Shown: positions 7,931 to 17,026 of the stretch, in pieces
Layout: the number at the start of each line of letters is the position of its first letter
Position numbering within the stretch: the first letter of the stretch is position 1
From: FEN-1191 sp036490715
Lineage (GTDB): Bacteria > Pseudomonadota > Gammaproteobacteria > Steroidobacterales > Steroidobacteraceae
DNA length: 32,668 bases
Assembly: GCA_036490715.1 (NCBI GenBank)
Contig: DASXDL010000008.1
Span: forward strand, 1 to 32,668
Direction: 5' to 3'
Made by a program: the position numbers and the translations under genes
The notes under the pieces: model-generated
What the model saw: the letters and a program-made list of their open reading frames with translations, nothing else
Database searches by the model: none
Told to the model about the DNA's origin: nothing

Positions 7931-8590
7931 ATGCAACTGATCGATGTCAGCCACAGTGTCGAGTCCGGGATGCTGACCTACAAGGGCCTGCCGGCGCCCG
8001 TCATCTGTGACTACCTGTCGCGCGAAGCCTCGCGCCGCGTCTACAGCCCGGGCACGCAATTCCGGATCGGCCGCATCGACATGGTCGCCAACACCGGCAC
8101 CTATGTCGACAGTCCGTTTCACCGCTATGCCGACGGCAAGGATCTGGCGGCATTGCCCTTGAGCTCGCTGGCCCATCTTCCCTGCCTGGTCGCGCATCTG
8201 CCCTCAGCGGTGGGCCGCGCCATCGACCGGCTGCCGTTCTCGACTGACGAGGTGCGTGGCAAAGCCGTCCTGGTGCACACCGATTGGGCCCGGCATTGGC
8301 GCAGCGAGCAGTACTTTGAGGGCTTTCCCCATCTGACGGCGGCCCTGGCCGAGTGGTTGCGCGCGGCCGGCGCCCTCCTGGTCGGGATCGATTCGCACAA
8401 TATCGACTGCACCGACAACGGTGATCGTCCAGTGCACTCGACGCTGCTACAGGCCGAGATTCCGATTGTCGAACATCTATGCGGGCTTGAGGCATTGCCC
8501 GAGCGCGGCTCGAACTTCTACGCGGTGCCGGTCAAGGTCCGCGGCCTGGGCACCTTCCCGGTGCGCGCCTTCGCTGCCATTGAAGACTGA
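7931..8590 (+). CDS. Cyclase family protein (kynurenine formamidase-like hydrolase)
   Basis: This 219-residue protein begins IDVSHSVESGM and belongs to the cyclase/KynB family (PF04199), metal-dependent hydrolases that act on amide or ester bonds such as N-formylkynurenine. The family motif HxGTHxDxPxH appears at residues 54-64 as NTGTYVDSPFH: the two His that normally bind metal are Asn54 and Tyr58, while Asp60, Pro62 and His64 remain. Later blocks GKAVLVHTDW and GIDSHNID are also family-typical. From memory, a subgroup with GTY in place of GTH exists, so this is probably not a dead enzyme but one with altered metal use. Its stop is 6 bases before the SulP gene, so the two form an operon. 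The substrate is unknown, and no tryptophan-catabolism gene lies nearby. Confidence 0.85.
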   Translation: MQLIDVSHSVESGMLTYKGLPAPVICDYLSREASRRVYSPGTQFRIGRIDMVANTGTYVDSPFHRYADGKDLAALPLSSLAHLPCLVAHLPSAVGRAIDRLPFSTDEVRGKAVLVHTDWARHWRSEQYFEGFPHLTAALAEWLRAAGALLVGIDSHNIDCTDNGDRPVHSTLLQAEIPIVEHLCGLEALPERGSNFYAVPVKVRGLGTFPVRAFAAIED

Positions 8591-8596
8591 ACGCTG

Positions 8597-10282
8597 ATGG
8601 CAGCACCCGCAGCACCGGCGTGGCAGCTCTATGTTCCAAAGCTTTACAGCGTGTTGCGGCTGGGCTATGGCCTCGATGATCTGCGCCATGACCTGATCGC
8701 CGGCCTCACGGTCGCGATCGTGGCCTTGCCGCTGGCCATGGCGCTGGCGATCGCTTCGGGCACTACTCCCGACAAGGGACTGCACACCGCGATCATCGCC
8801 GGGCTTCTGATCTCGGCGCTGGGCGGCTCGCGCGTCCAGATCGGCGGCCCGACCGCGGCCTTCATTCCGGTGGTGTTCAGCGTAATCGAGCGTTTTGGCT
8901 ACGGCGGCCTGATCCTGTGCACCCTGCTGGCCGGCCTGATGTTGATCGCCGCCGGAATCCTGCGGATCGGCACGCTGATGAAATACATGCCGCAGCCGGT
9001 CATCACCGGCTTCACTGCCGGCATTGCCGTCAGCATCTTTCTAAGCCAGGTGAAGGATTTTCTGGGTCTGCACATGGGCGCGGTGCCGGCGGATTTCTTT
9101 GCGCGCCTGAGCGCCTACGCACAGCACCTCGGCGACTTTTCCGCTGCGGCCACCGTGATCGCGCTCGTCAGCGTGGCACTGATCGTGCTGCTGCGGCGTT
9201 GGCGGCCGGCGTGGCCGGGGTTTCTGATCGCGGTGTGCGTCGGTACGCTGATCTGCCTGCTGCCAGGGTGGTCGGCGGAAACGATCGGCTCGCGCTTCGG
9301 CGGGATTCCGGCGCAGCTGCCGACTTTTGCGTTCCCGCATATCCCGCTGGAGCGCACCCGCGAGCTGTTTCCCAGTGCATTCACCATCGCCTTCTTGGCG
9401 GGGGTGGAATCGCTGCTGTCGGCGGTGGTGGCCGATGGCATGATCGGCGGCCGGCATCGCTCCAACGGCGAACTGGTGGCCCAGGGTATCGCCAACATTG
9501 CCTCGGCGCTGTTCGGCGGTCTGCCGGCGACCGGCGCGCTGGCGCGCACCGCAACCAACGTGCGTGCCGGCGCGCGCTCGCCCGTGGCCGGCATGGCGCA
9601 CGCGGTGTTCCTGCTGTTGTTCGTGCTGGTACTGGCCCCGTGGATGAGCTACATCCCGCTCGCGGCGCTCGCCGGCGTGCTGCTGATCGTGGCCTGGAAC
9701 ATGGCCGAGATCGAGAGCTTCAGGCATCTGATGCGAGGACCGATCGGCGATCGGCTGGTACTGCTGCTTACCTTCGTCTTGACGGTGATGGTCGACCTGA
9801 CGGTGGCGATCGAGGTCGGGTTGATCCTGGCCGCGTTCCTGTTCATGCATCGCATGAGCCAAGTGGTCGCGATGGAGTCGAACCTGTCGCTGGTGGACGA
9901 GGATGCCGCGGAATCCGCCGGTGCCCTCGAGATGACACAGCGGGCGCAACTGCCGGAGGGCGTCGAGGTGTACCAGGTATCCGGTCCGCTGTTCTTCGCG
10001 GTCGCCAACCGCTTGGACGAGGTACTCAATCAATTCCCCAGGCCGCCGCGGGTGTTCATCCTGCGATTGCGGCTGGTACCGCTGATCGATGCCAGCGGTG
10101 TCAGCGCGCTGCGGCAGCTGCTGAAACGCTGCGCGCGGGCGGGCACGGCGGTGATCCTGTCGGGACTGCGCGAGCAGCCGCGCGCCATCCTGACGCAGAT
10201 GGGCGTGATCCCCGATGGCGTGCAGCTGCGCTTCGCGGCCGACTTCAGCGAGGCGGTGAGGCTGGCGCGCTCAGCCGTGTGA
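8597..10282 (+). CDS. SulP family anion permease with STAS domain
   Basis: This 561-residue inner-membrane protein has the SulP layout. An N-terminal DLRHDLIAGLTVAIVALPLA motif opens about 12-14 membrane segments spread over residues 30-420, with GGPTAAFIPVVF in the substrate region. A C-terminal cytoplasmic STAS domain spans about 448-555, with the DASGVSAL loop at about 498. SulP proteins move sulfate, bicarbonate or dicarboxylates such as succinate (DauA/YchM); the substrate cannot be read from sequence. The ATG follows the cyclase stop by 6 bases, so both are likely transcribed together and the transported anion may relate to that hydrolase. The last 12 bases overlap the 3' end of the convergent fsr-like gene. 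Confidence 0.92.
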   Translation: MAAPAAPAWQLYVPKLYSVLRLGYGLDDLRHDLIAGLTVAIVALPLAMALAIASGTTPDKGLHTAIIAGLLISALGGSRVQIGGPTAAFIPVVFSVIERFGYGGLILCTLLAGLMLIAAGILRIGTLMKYMPQPVITGFTAGIAVSIFLSQVKDFLGLHMGAVPADFFARLSAYAQHLGDFSAAATVIALVSVALIVLLRRWRPAWPGFLIAVCVGTLICLLPGWSAETIGSRFGGIPAQLPTFAFPHIPLERTRELFPSAFTIAFLAGVESLLSAVVADGMIGGRHRSNGELVAQGIANIASALFGGLPATGALARTATNVRAGARSPVAGMAHAVFLLLFVLVLAPWMSYIPLAALAGVLLIVAWNMAEIESFRHLMRGPIGDRLVLLLTFVLTVMVDLTVAIEVGLILAAFLFMHRMSQVVAMESNLSLVDEDAAESAGALEMTQRAQLPEGVEVYQVSGPLFFAVANRLDEVLNQFPRPPRVFILRLRLVPLIDASGVSALRQLLKRCARAGTAVILSGLREQPRAILTQMGVIPDGVQLRFAADFSEAVRLARSAV

Positions 10283-11509
10283 AGCCTCATCGGGTCTGAC
10301 CGAGTGATGCTCCAGCTCCGCGTCTGGCAGCAGCACAGTCAAGAGCCCGATGAGCGGCAGATAGGCGCAGACCCGATAGACGAACTCGATGCTGGTGGCA
10401 TCCGCCAGCGCCCCGAGCATGGCGGCACCCAAACCGCCGGCGCCGAAGGCGAAGCCAAAGAACAGACCCGAGATCATGCCGACCTTGCCGGGCACCAGCT
10501 CCTGCGCATACACGACAATGGCCGGAAACGCCGAGGCCATCACCAGGCCGATGGTCACGGTCAGCACGCCGGTCCAGAACAGGTCGGCGAACGGCAGCAG
10601 CAAGGTGAAGGGCACCGCGCCGAGTATCGACAGCCAGATCACCGGCTTGCGGCCGATGCGATCGCCGAGCGGACCGCCGAGGAACGTGCCGACCGCCATC
10701 GCCGCCAGGAATACGAATAGGTAGAGCTGCGCCTGTGGCACTGAGCGCTTGAAGTGCTCGATCAGATAAAAGGTGTAGTAGCTGGTCAGGCTCGCCAGGT
10801 ACACGTACTTGGAAAATATCAGCACCAGCAGCACGATCAGGCCGCGCACGATTGCGGCGCGTGGCAGCCGACGCAAGCCCGATTGATGATGGGTGCTGCG
10901 TCCGAGCCGCGCCAGACCGTGATGCTTGTACCACTGGCCGACGTTCCACAGGATCGCGCCCGACAGCAGCGCCAGCAGCGCAAAGAACGCCAGGCTCGAC
11001 TGGCCGAAGCGCACCACCACCAGCGCGGCCGCCAGCGGTCCGAGCGCCTGTCCGAGATTGCCGCCGACCTGAAACAGCGACTGTGCCAGACCGTGGCGTG
11101 GACCTGCGGCCATGCGCGCCACGCGCGAGGACTCGGGATGGAAGATCGAGGATCCCATGCCCAGCAGACACGAACCCGCCAGCAGAATCGGATAGGCGTG
11201 CGCCATCGACAGCACCGTCAAGCCAGCGAGCGAGAACAGCGTGCCGCCGGGCAATGCCAGCGGCGTGGGCCGGCGATCGGCATAGAGGCCGACGATCGGC
11301 TGCAGGATCGATGCGGTCAGCTGATAGGCGGCCGACACCAGCCCGATCTGCCCGAAACTCAACCCCAGATCGAGCTTGAGGTTCGGATAGATCGCCGGCA
11401 GCAACGACTGCATCATGTCGTTGAGCAGGTGACAGAAGCTGATCGCCAGAATGACGGCCAGCACCGTGCCATCGGCAGCGGTCGGGGTGCGCGCCACCTT
11501 AACTGGCAC
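10271..11509 (-). CDS. fsr: MFS transporter of the fosmidomycin-resistance (Fsr) type
   Basis: This 412-residue protein has 12 predicted membrane segments. Fsr-specific blocks include FCHLLNDMMQSLLPAIYP near the N-terminus, LSFGQIGLVSAAYQLTAS, and HPESSRVARMAAGPRHGLAQ followed by SLFQVGGNLGQALGPL. The family exports fosmidomycin and other compounds in E. coli; native substrates are uncertain. The start is GTG at 11507-11509, inside the end of the upstream phosphopantetheinyl transferase gene (11-base overlap), so the two are translationally coupled. Its 3' end overlaps the SulP gene by 12 bases. Identity with E. coli Fsr could not be computed; the symbol reflects family recognition only. Confidence 0.85.
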   Translation of the reverse strand: MPVKVARTPTAADGTVLAVILAISFCHLLNDMMQSLLPAIYPNLKLDLGLSFGQIGLVSAAYQLTASILQPIVGLYADRRPTPLALPGGTLFSLAGLTVLSMAHAYPILLAGSCLLGMGSSIFHPESSRVARMAAGPRHGLAQSLFQVGGNLGQALGPLAAALVVVRFGQSSLAFFALLALLSGAILWNVGQWYKHHGLARLGRSTHHQSGLRRLPRAAIVRGLIVLLVLIFSKYVYLASLTSYYTFYLIEHFKRSVPQAQLYLFVFLAAMAVGTFLGGPLGDRIGRKPVIWLSILGAVPFTLLLPFADLFWTGVLTVTIGLVMASAFPAIVVYAQELVPGKVGMISGLFFGFAFGAGGLGAAMLGALADATSIEFVYRVCAYLPLIGLLTVLLPDAELEHHSVRPDEASHG

Positions 11510-12284
11510 CGAGCGCCTGCCAGCTCACATCGACGATTTCCACCACCTGTGCCGAGGATGCGGCCACCGCCAGTGTGCCGGCGTACCCGGCCGCGGTGCC
11601 CAGCGTGTACAGCCGCCAACCCTGCGGCGACAGCTCGCCCGGCGCTGACAGCAGCCGCGCCGGCTCAGCCGGATCCACCGACACCTCGATCGATCGCAAC
11701 GCGGTGCGAAGCCCGATGCCATGGCCCTTCAAAAATGCCTCCTTGGAGGTCCAGCACTTGAAAAATGCGGCGCAGCGTTGCGCCTCGTCCAGCTGCTGCC
11801 AGGCCCGCCGCTCAGCGTCCGACATGAAATACTCCACCAACTCGGCCCGCACACGCTCGCTGTCCATCTGCTCGACGTCGATGCCGAGGGCCAAGCCGAT
11901 AGCGAACGCCGCCAGGATCCACTCTCCCGAGTGACTCAGATTGAATTGGATGGGGTCCGCTTTGGAAGCACCGCCGGCCTGCGGCTTGCCGTGCTGATCC
12001 GGCTCGATCGTGACTTCACCGAGCGGCTGCCCTTGGTATCTCGACAGCAGGAGGCGAGCCGCAAGCCGGCCCAGCTGGAAGCGAATGCGATCCTCGGCAC
12101 GCACAAACCGCGCTGCGCGCGCCTGTTCGGCGCTGGTCAGCACCGTGCTGGCCATGCGCGCCATCGCTGCGGGCGGTTGCACCGGGATGTGCCAGACGTG
12201 CACCGCGTTGCGGGCGAGAGTGCCAGGCGCGTCGGCGCATTGCAGCCGCGTCATCGATGCATCGGACTCGGCTGCGCTGCTCAT
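11499..12284 (-). CDS. 4'-phosphopantetheinyl transferase (Sfp type)
   Basis: This protein transfers the phosphopantetheine arm of coenzyme A to a Ser of carrier proteins. Motifs are in family order: ARFVRAEDRIRFQLGRLAAR, FNLSHSGEWILAAF, GIDVEQ (Mg-binding Asp and Glu), and FFKCWTSKEAFLKGHGIGL (catalytic WxxKEA). The two-subdomain length of about 261 residues fits Sfp/EntD-like enzymes, which usually serve polyketide, non-ribosomal peptide or fatty-acid-like synthases. No such synthase is in the window, so the target carrier is unknown. I chose the ATG at 12284; the frame extends upstream to a TTG at 12404 without family similarity, and an inner ATG at 12254 is also possible. The fsr-like GTG start is nested in its last codons. 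Confidence 0.9.
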   Translation of the reverse strand: MSSAAESDASMTRLQCADAPGTLARNAVHVWHIPVQPPAAMARMASTVLTSAEQARAARFVRAEDRIRFQLGRLAARLLLSRYQGQPLGEVTIEPDQHGKPQAGGASKADPIQFNLSHSGEWILAAFAIGLALGIDVEQMDSERVRAELVEYFMSDAERRAWQQLDEAQRCAAFFKCWTSKEAFLKGHGIGLRTALRSIEVSVDPAEPARLLSAPGELSPQGWRLYTLGTAAGYAGTLAVAASSAQVVEIVDVSWQALGAS

Positions 12285-12457
12285 TAGGTCCCAGGAAAAA
12301 ATGTGCGCTCCAGCTCGGCTGGTTACAGTCAGGTGAGCGCCACGGATGCGCTGATTATCCTTGGCGGCGTGCTCTGGGATCAAGGCGTAGAGCCCAGGCG
12401 TCAAAGCGAATTTGCAATGGCGGCGTGAGTCTGCAGCAGGTGCGCTTGGCGGCGGCT

Positions 12458-15400
12458 CTAGACCGACCGGCCTGAATCGGCCAGCGCCTGCGTGAGTGCC
12501 TGCGGTTCCACCGGTTTCACCAGGTGTCCGTCGAAGCCGGACTGCTGCGCACGCGCCCGATCGGCCTCCTGACCGTAGCCGGTGACCGCGATCAGGCGGA
12601 TGTGTTGGAACTCGGGATGCGAGCGCACGCGGCGGGCGACCTCGTAGCCATTCATCTCGGGCAGACCGATGTCCAGCAGCATGACATCAGGACGAAACTC
12701 CTGCGCCTGCTTGATGGCCTCGGCCGAGCCGTACACGGCCAGGGTCTCATGGCCATCCAGCTGCAGCAGCATCGCGAGCGAGTCGGCGGCATCGGCGTTG
12801 TCGTCAACGATCAGGATCCGTTTGGGCACGTCTTTGACCTTTGGTGCGCCACGCGCGGCGATGCCCGGTGGCTTGCTCGCAGGCAGGCTCATCTGGAAGA
12901 TCGACCCCCGGCCGATGCCTTCACTGCGCGCCATGACGTGTCCGCCATGCATCTCCACCAGGCGCTTCACCACCGACAGGCCGATCCCCAGGCCGCCCTG
13001 GGAGCGATCGAGCGAACGATCGCCCTGTACGAACAGCTCGAAGATTCGCGGCTGCAGCTCGGGCGCTATGCCAACGCCGTTGTCGCTGACCTCGATAATC
13101 GCCCGGCTACCTTCGGCATAGGTTCGCACGCCGATCTGGCCATCGGCGTCGGTGTATTTCGCCGCGTTGGTGAGGATATTGCTGACACACTGGACCAGGC
13201 GGGCGTTATCGCCGTCGACGTACAGCTGCCGGTCGCTGCGTACGATCGACACCTTGTGGCGCTTGTCACACAGCAGCGGCTCGACCGTTTCCAGTGCCTG
13301 CGCCACGATGTCCCCCAGCTCGAGCGACTCGCGGTTGAGCTCGATGCGCCCCTCGGTGATGCGGGAAATATCCAGCAGATCATCCACCAGCCGGGTCAGC
13401 TGGGTGACTTGACGGCGGATGACATCGGCCGTGAACTGCACGCGCGGCTCCTCGCGCGCGGTCGCCGCCAGCAGCTCGCTGGCGTTGCGCAACGGCGCCA
13501 GCGGGTTGCGCAGCTCGTGCGCCAGCATCGCCAGGAACTCGTCTTTTTGCCGATCGGCGGACTCCAGCGCGGCACGCGCCTGAACGTGGGCCGAGATGTC
13601 CCGGAAGTAGCACATCACCCCAAAACCACCATCGGGCAGCGTGGTGCGATGCATCTGCCACTCGTAGTACTCGGTGCCCGGCCGGTCGAGGCGCTGTTCG
13701 GCGGATTCGGCGGCGATGTACGGCGCGCCGCTCGCGAGCGTGTCGCGGATGCGTTGCACCATCTCATCCGCGGCCCGCCTTCCCCACCGCCGGTGCACCA
13801 GCTCGTCGTAGTCGCTGCCGCGCAGATCCTCCTGGCCGCCGAAGTTCTTTTGCGCGACCGGATTGATCTCGCGCACCTTCAGCTCGGCATCGACCAGATA
13901 CACGCCCAGCGGCGCCTGATTCAGCAGGGTTTGGAACTGGGCGCTGCGTCGGCGCAGCGCTTCTTCCGTCTGCCGGCGGATGTGCCCGAGCTCCAGCAGC
14001 GCACCGACCCGCGCCACCAGCTCACGGGCGGAAAATGGCTTGATCAGATAGTCATCGGCGCCGGCGTCCAGGCCCTCGATCCGCGCCTCTTCGCCAGCAC
14101 GTGCCGATAGCATCACGATCGGCACGCTGCTTAAGCTGGGGTCGGCCCGCACCGCCGCCACCAGCCCGAAGCCGTCCAGTCGCGGCATCATCACGTCGCT
14201 GATGATCAGATCAGGGCGCGCGCGGCGCGCGGCCCGGAATGCCTGTTCGCCGTCGCCAACCGCCTCGACCGAGTAGGTCGGCGCCAGCAATTCGGTCACG
14301 TAGGCGCGCATATCGGCATTGTCGTCTGCCAGCACGATGCGGGCGCCGAAGGTGCTGGCAAAACGCTGATCGATGGGCGTGCCGGCGGCTGCGTCCGGCA
14401 GCGCCTGCAAGCTGGTCGTATTGTCGGTGGCCGGCTCGGGCAGCCAGCGCAGCGCCTCCTGTACGAACGCCTGCGATCCGGTCGCCATCGAGGCGACGGC
14501 GCGAGGCGCCTTGATGCGCTCTGCCGGCAAATGGGCGCTGCCCAGCGGCAGGCGCACGCGAAACGTGCTGCCACGGCCCGGCGTGCTCGTCACTTCGATG
14601 CCGCCGCCATGCAGGCGCACCAGCTCGTGCACCAGCGCCAGGCCGATACCGGAGCCCTCATGAGTGCGGGCCTGCGTTCCCTCGATGCGATGAAAACGCT
14701 CGAACAGCCTCGGGATCTCCTCGCTGGCAACGCCGACGCCGCTGTCGCTGACCTCGAGCAGCGCGGCGCCCTGATGGTGCGTCAGGCGCACGCCGATGGC
14801 GCCCTCGAAGGTGAACTTGAACGCATTGGAGAGAAGATTCAGGACGATCTTCTCCCACATCTCGCGATCCACGTACACCGGCTCGGCCAGCACGTCGCAG
14901 CTGACCTGGAATTTAAGACCGGCACGCTCGATGGCGGAGCGGAAGCTGCTGGCAAGATCCGCGGTATAAGCCGCAAGGTCGGTCGGTTCGTAGGAGGCCT
15001 GGGCCCGACCGGCCTCGATCCGCGAGAAGTCGAGCAGCGTATTGACCAGGCGCAACAAGCGCAGCGCATTGCGCTGCGCCAACAGCAGCCGCTCGCGCGC
15101 GGCCGCAGGCAGCTGCGGATCGGCGATGCTTTCCTCGACCGGCCCCAGCAGCAGCGTCAGCGGCGTGCGAAATTCGTGCGACACATTGGAGAAGAATGCG
15201 GTCTTGGCGCGATCGATCTCGGCCAGCGCTTCGGCGCGCTGGCGCTGCACTTCGAACGCCTGCGTATCGGCAATCGCGGTGGCGATCTGTCCGGCCACCA
15301 AATTCAGAAACGAGCGGTAGGCATTATCCAGTGGCCGGCGCGGACTGATGCCGACGATCAGGAATCCCACCAGGCCGTCGCGGCCGGAGGCCTTCAGCGG

Positions 15401-16282
15401 CAGTATCAACGCGCGCTGCACCAGATCCGGCCAGGGGCCGGCCGGGATGTCGATGCCCACCGAGGGCAGGTGTTGCAGCTCCTGGGTGGCGCCGGACTTA
15501 AGCAGCGTCGCCAGCGGCCACAGCGAGTCGGTCAGCGCCAACTCCTCGGGCAGCAGGTGCGAGGGCAGCTCGCCGGTGCGTGCCACGCGCCGCGCCGGTC
15601 CCTCGGTCTGGTCGATCAGATAGAGCGAGGCAAACGGAACGTCGAGCGGATACTGCGCCAGCGTCTCGCACAGATGCTCGCAGTTCTGCTCGATTCCCTG
15701 GACACCGATCGGGCGGGCGGCGAGGTCGCGCAGAATCTGCAAGCGCCGCTCGCCGATGACGCGGTCAGTGACTTCGGTGACCACGCACAGCATGCCGCTG
15801 ATGCGGCTCTCATCGTTGTAGACCGGGCTATAAGAAAATGTGTGGTAGGTTTCCTCGCGATAACCGCTGCGCTCGAGAAACAGCATCAGCCCCTCGTCCC
15901 AGGTCGCCTGGCCGTGCTTGAGGACCTGGGTAATGCGCGCCTCGATGTCGCTCCAGATCTCCTCCCAAACCTTGTCGGAACGGGCACCGAGCACCCAGTC
16001 GGCCTTGATGCCGACGGTGGGCAGATAGGCGTCATTGCAGAAAAAGGTGAGTTCCGGCCCCCACAGCATCCACATCGCGTAGCGCGAATCGAGCATGACG
16101 CGCACGATGGTCTTGAGCGATTGCGGCCACTGCTCCGGTGCGCCCAGTGGCGTGGCGGTCCAGTCGAGCGCGCGCATGCGCGCGCCCATTTCGCCGCCGC
16201 CGGCGAGGAAAGTGAGATTGGAGCCGGACGCGCCCCTGCCACGGCGGCTCTTGGTCGCGTCACGCGCCGAGGACATGTCCAC
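12458..16282 (-). CDS. Hybrid sensor kinase with two kinase cores and two receiver domains
   Basis: This 1274-residue protein has no membrane segment. Domains in order: PAS with PAC-like extension (about 35-175), GAF (about 185-345), HisKA with phospho-acceptor His369 (VSHEFRTPL), HATPase (about 470-580; DSGVGV, GSGIGLALV), and receiver 1 (about 647-765; acceptor Asp696, Lys748). These are followed by PAS (about 775-900), a second HisKA with His922 (AHELRNPLAPL), a second HATPase (about 1020-1135; DNGVGI, GGLGIGLSVV) and receiver 2 (about 1154-1270; acceptor Asp1204, Lys1256). All key residues are present, so both halves look active. This is a soluble PAS/GAF sensor running an internal phosphorelay; the signal and output partner are not evident, and no response regulator with a DNA-binding domain is adjacent. 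GTG at 16282 or ATG at 16276 could be the start; GGGTGG precedes the latter. Confidence 0.93.
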   Translation of the reverse strand: MDMSSARDATKSRRGRGASGSNLTFLAGGGEMGARMRALDWTATPLGAPEQWPQSLKTIVRVMLDSRYAMWMLWGPELTFFCNDAYLPTVGIKADWVLGARSDKVWEEIWSDIEARITQVLKHGQATWDEGLMLFLERSGYREETYHTFSYSPVYNDESRISGMLCVVTEVTDRVIGERRLQILRDLAARPIGVQGIEQNCEHLCETLAQYPLDVPFASLYLIDQTEGPARRVARTGELPSHLLPEELALTDSLWPLATLLKSGATQELQHLPSVGIDIPAGPWPDLVQRALILPLKASGRDGLVGFLIVGISPRRPLDNAYRSFLNLVAGQIATAIADTQAFEVQRQRAEALAEIDRAKTAFFSNVSHEFRTPLTLLLGPVEESIADPQLPAAARERLLLAQRNALRLLRLVNTLLDFSRIEAGRAQASYEPTDLAAYTADLASSFRSAIERAGLKFQVSCDVLAEPVYVDREMWEKIVLNLLSNAFKFTFEGAIGVRLTHHQGAALLEVSDSGVGVASEEIPRLFERFHRIEGTQARTHEGSGIGLALVHELVRLHGGGIEVTSTPGRGSTFRVRLPLGSAHLPAERIKAPRAVASMATGSQAFVQEALRWLPEPATDNTTSLQALPDAAAGTPIDQRFASTFGARIVLADDNADMRAYVTELLAPTYSVEAVGDGEQAFRAARRARPDLIISDVMMPRLDGFGLVAAVRADPSLSSVPIVMLSARAGEEARIEGLDAGADDYLIKPFSARELVARVGALLELGHIRRQTEEALRRRSAQFQTLLNQAPLGVYLVDAELKVREINPVAQKNFGGQEDLRGSDYDELVHRRWGRRAADEMVQRIRDTLASGAPYIAAESAEQRLDRPGTEYYEWQMHRTTLPDGGFGVMCYFRDISAHVQARAALESADRQKDEFLAMLAHELRNPLAPLRNASELLAATAREEPRVQFTADVIRRQVTQLTRLVDDLLDISRITEGRIELNRESLELGDIVAQALETVEPLLCDKRHKVSIVRSDRQLYVDGDNARLVQCVSNILTNAAKYTDADGQIGVRTYAEGSRAIIEVSDNGVGIAPELQPRIFELFVQGDRSLDRSQGGLGIGLSVVKRLVEMHGGHVMARSEGIGRGSIFQMSLPASKPPGIAARGAPKVKDVPKRILIVDDNADAADSLAMLLQLDGHETLAVYGSAEAIKQAQEFRPDVMLLDIGLPEMNGYEVARRVRSHPEFQHIRLIAVTGYGQEADRARAQQSGFDGHLVKPVEPQALTQALADSGRSV

Positions 16283-16482
16283 CCGTCATGCAGTTCCTGC
16301 GTCGCTTCGTTCCGGTTTGCGCCGGTTATGGCACAGCAGTGTAGCCGGGCCGTAGCGAGCGGCACAGAATGTAAGCCTATGATTTTTACAAAGCGTGAGC
16401 GGTGACGCACTCGAAGCGGCGCGTTTCGCCGCGGGCGCGGTCATGCCCAGCGTTCGCTCATGTCTGCTCGGGAGACCTAACT

Positions 16483-16956
16483 GTGAATCGAGCGACGATC
16501 CGTGCCGCCGATCGGACCGATATCGAGGTGCTGCAGGTGCTCATGACCGCTTACTGGCGGCACGAAGGCCTGCCGGAGCCCGACGCCGACCGGCTCGCTA
16601 CGCAGTTGCAGCAATTCCTGTCGACCCCGGCCTATGGTCAGGGATGGCTGGCCCTCCTGAACGACCATGCGGTGGGCTACCTGCTGTGCACGTCGGTGTA
16701 CAGCTTCGAGCACGGCGGCCCAATGGCTGAGGTCGATGAGTTGTTCGTCGACGCTGACCACCGTGGACAAGGCATTGGACGCGCGCTGCTGCAGCGCGTT
16801 CAAGCCTACCTGGCCGAGCGCGGCTTCGTCGCCGTGCAGATGCAGGTCTCAGAGCACAACACCCTGGCGCAGAGCTTCTGGGCGGCGCAGGGTTTTTTGC
16901 CGAAGGCGGGCTATCGACTGTGGCTCGCGCCGCTGGATGCTCCGCCGCGGGTCTAA
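16483..16956 (+). CDS. GNAT family N-acetyltransferase
   Basis: This is a 157-residue single-domain acetyltransferase. The N-terminus TIRAADRTDIEVLQVLM is the usual GNAT opening. EVDELFVDADHRGQGIGRALL holds the acetyl-CoA-binding motif A (R/Q-x-x-G-x-G), and MQVSEHNTLAQSFWAAQGF is motif B. GNAT enzymes transfer acetyl from acetyl-CoA to amines; the substrate is unknown. The GTG at 16483 is preceded by GGGAG 8 bases upstream and starts directly before the conserved domain, so it is preferred over an upstream in-frame ATG at 16402. The 200 bases between this gene and the divergent kinase gene contain nothing I recognise besides presumed promoters. Confidence 0.85.
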   Translation: MNRATIRAADRTDIEVLQVLMTAYWRHEGLPEPDADRLATQLQQFLSTPAYGQGWLALLNDHAVGYLLCTSVYSFEHGGPMAEVDELFVDADHRGQGIGRALLQRVQAYLAERGFVAVQMQVSEHNTLAQSFWAAQGFLPKAGYRLWLAPLDAPPRV

Positions 16957-17026
16957 AGATGCGCCCATCGAAGTGAGCCTTGTGGTGTCGACCCTCGCTC
17001 ATCGACGGCGGTTCCGGTAGCGCCCC

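Noticed and set aside
8917..10299. 460-codon frame overlapping the SulP gene in another phase
   Set aside because: Arg/Ala/Gly-rich product typical of an off-frame translation of a G+C-rich gene; SulP motifs are clear in the true frame.
12524..16405. Long plus-strand open frames (528 and 624 codons) antisense to the sensor kinase
   Set aside because: Compositional shadows of the kinase gene; no domain recognisable.
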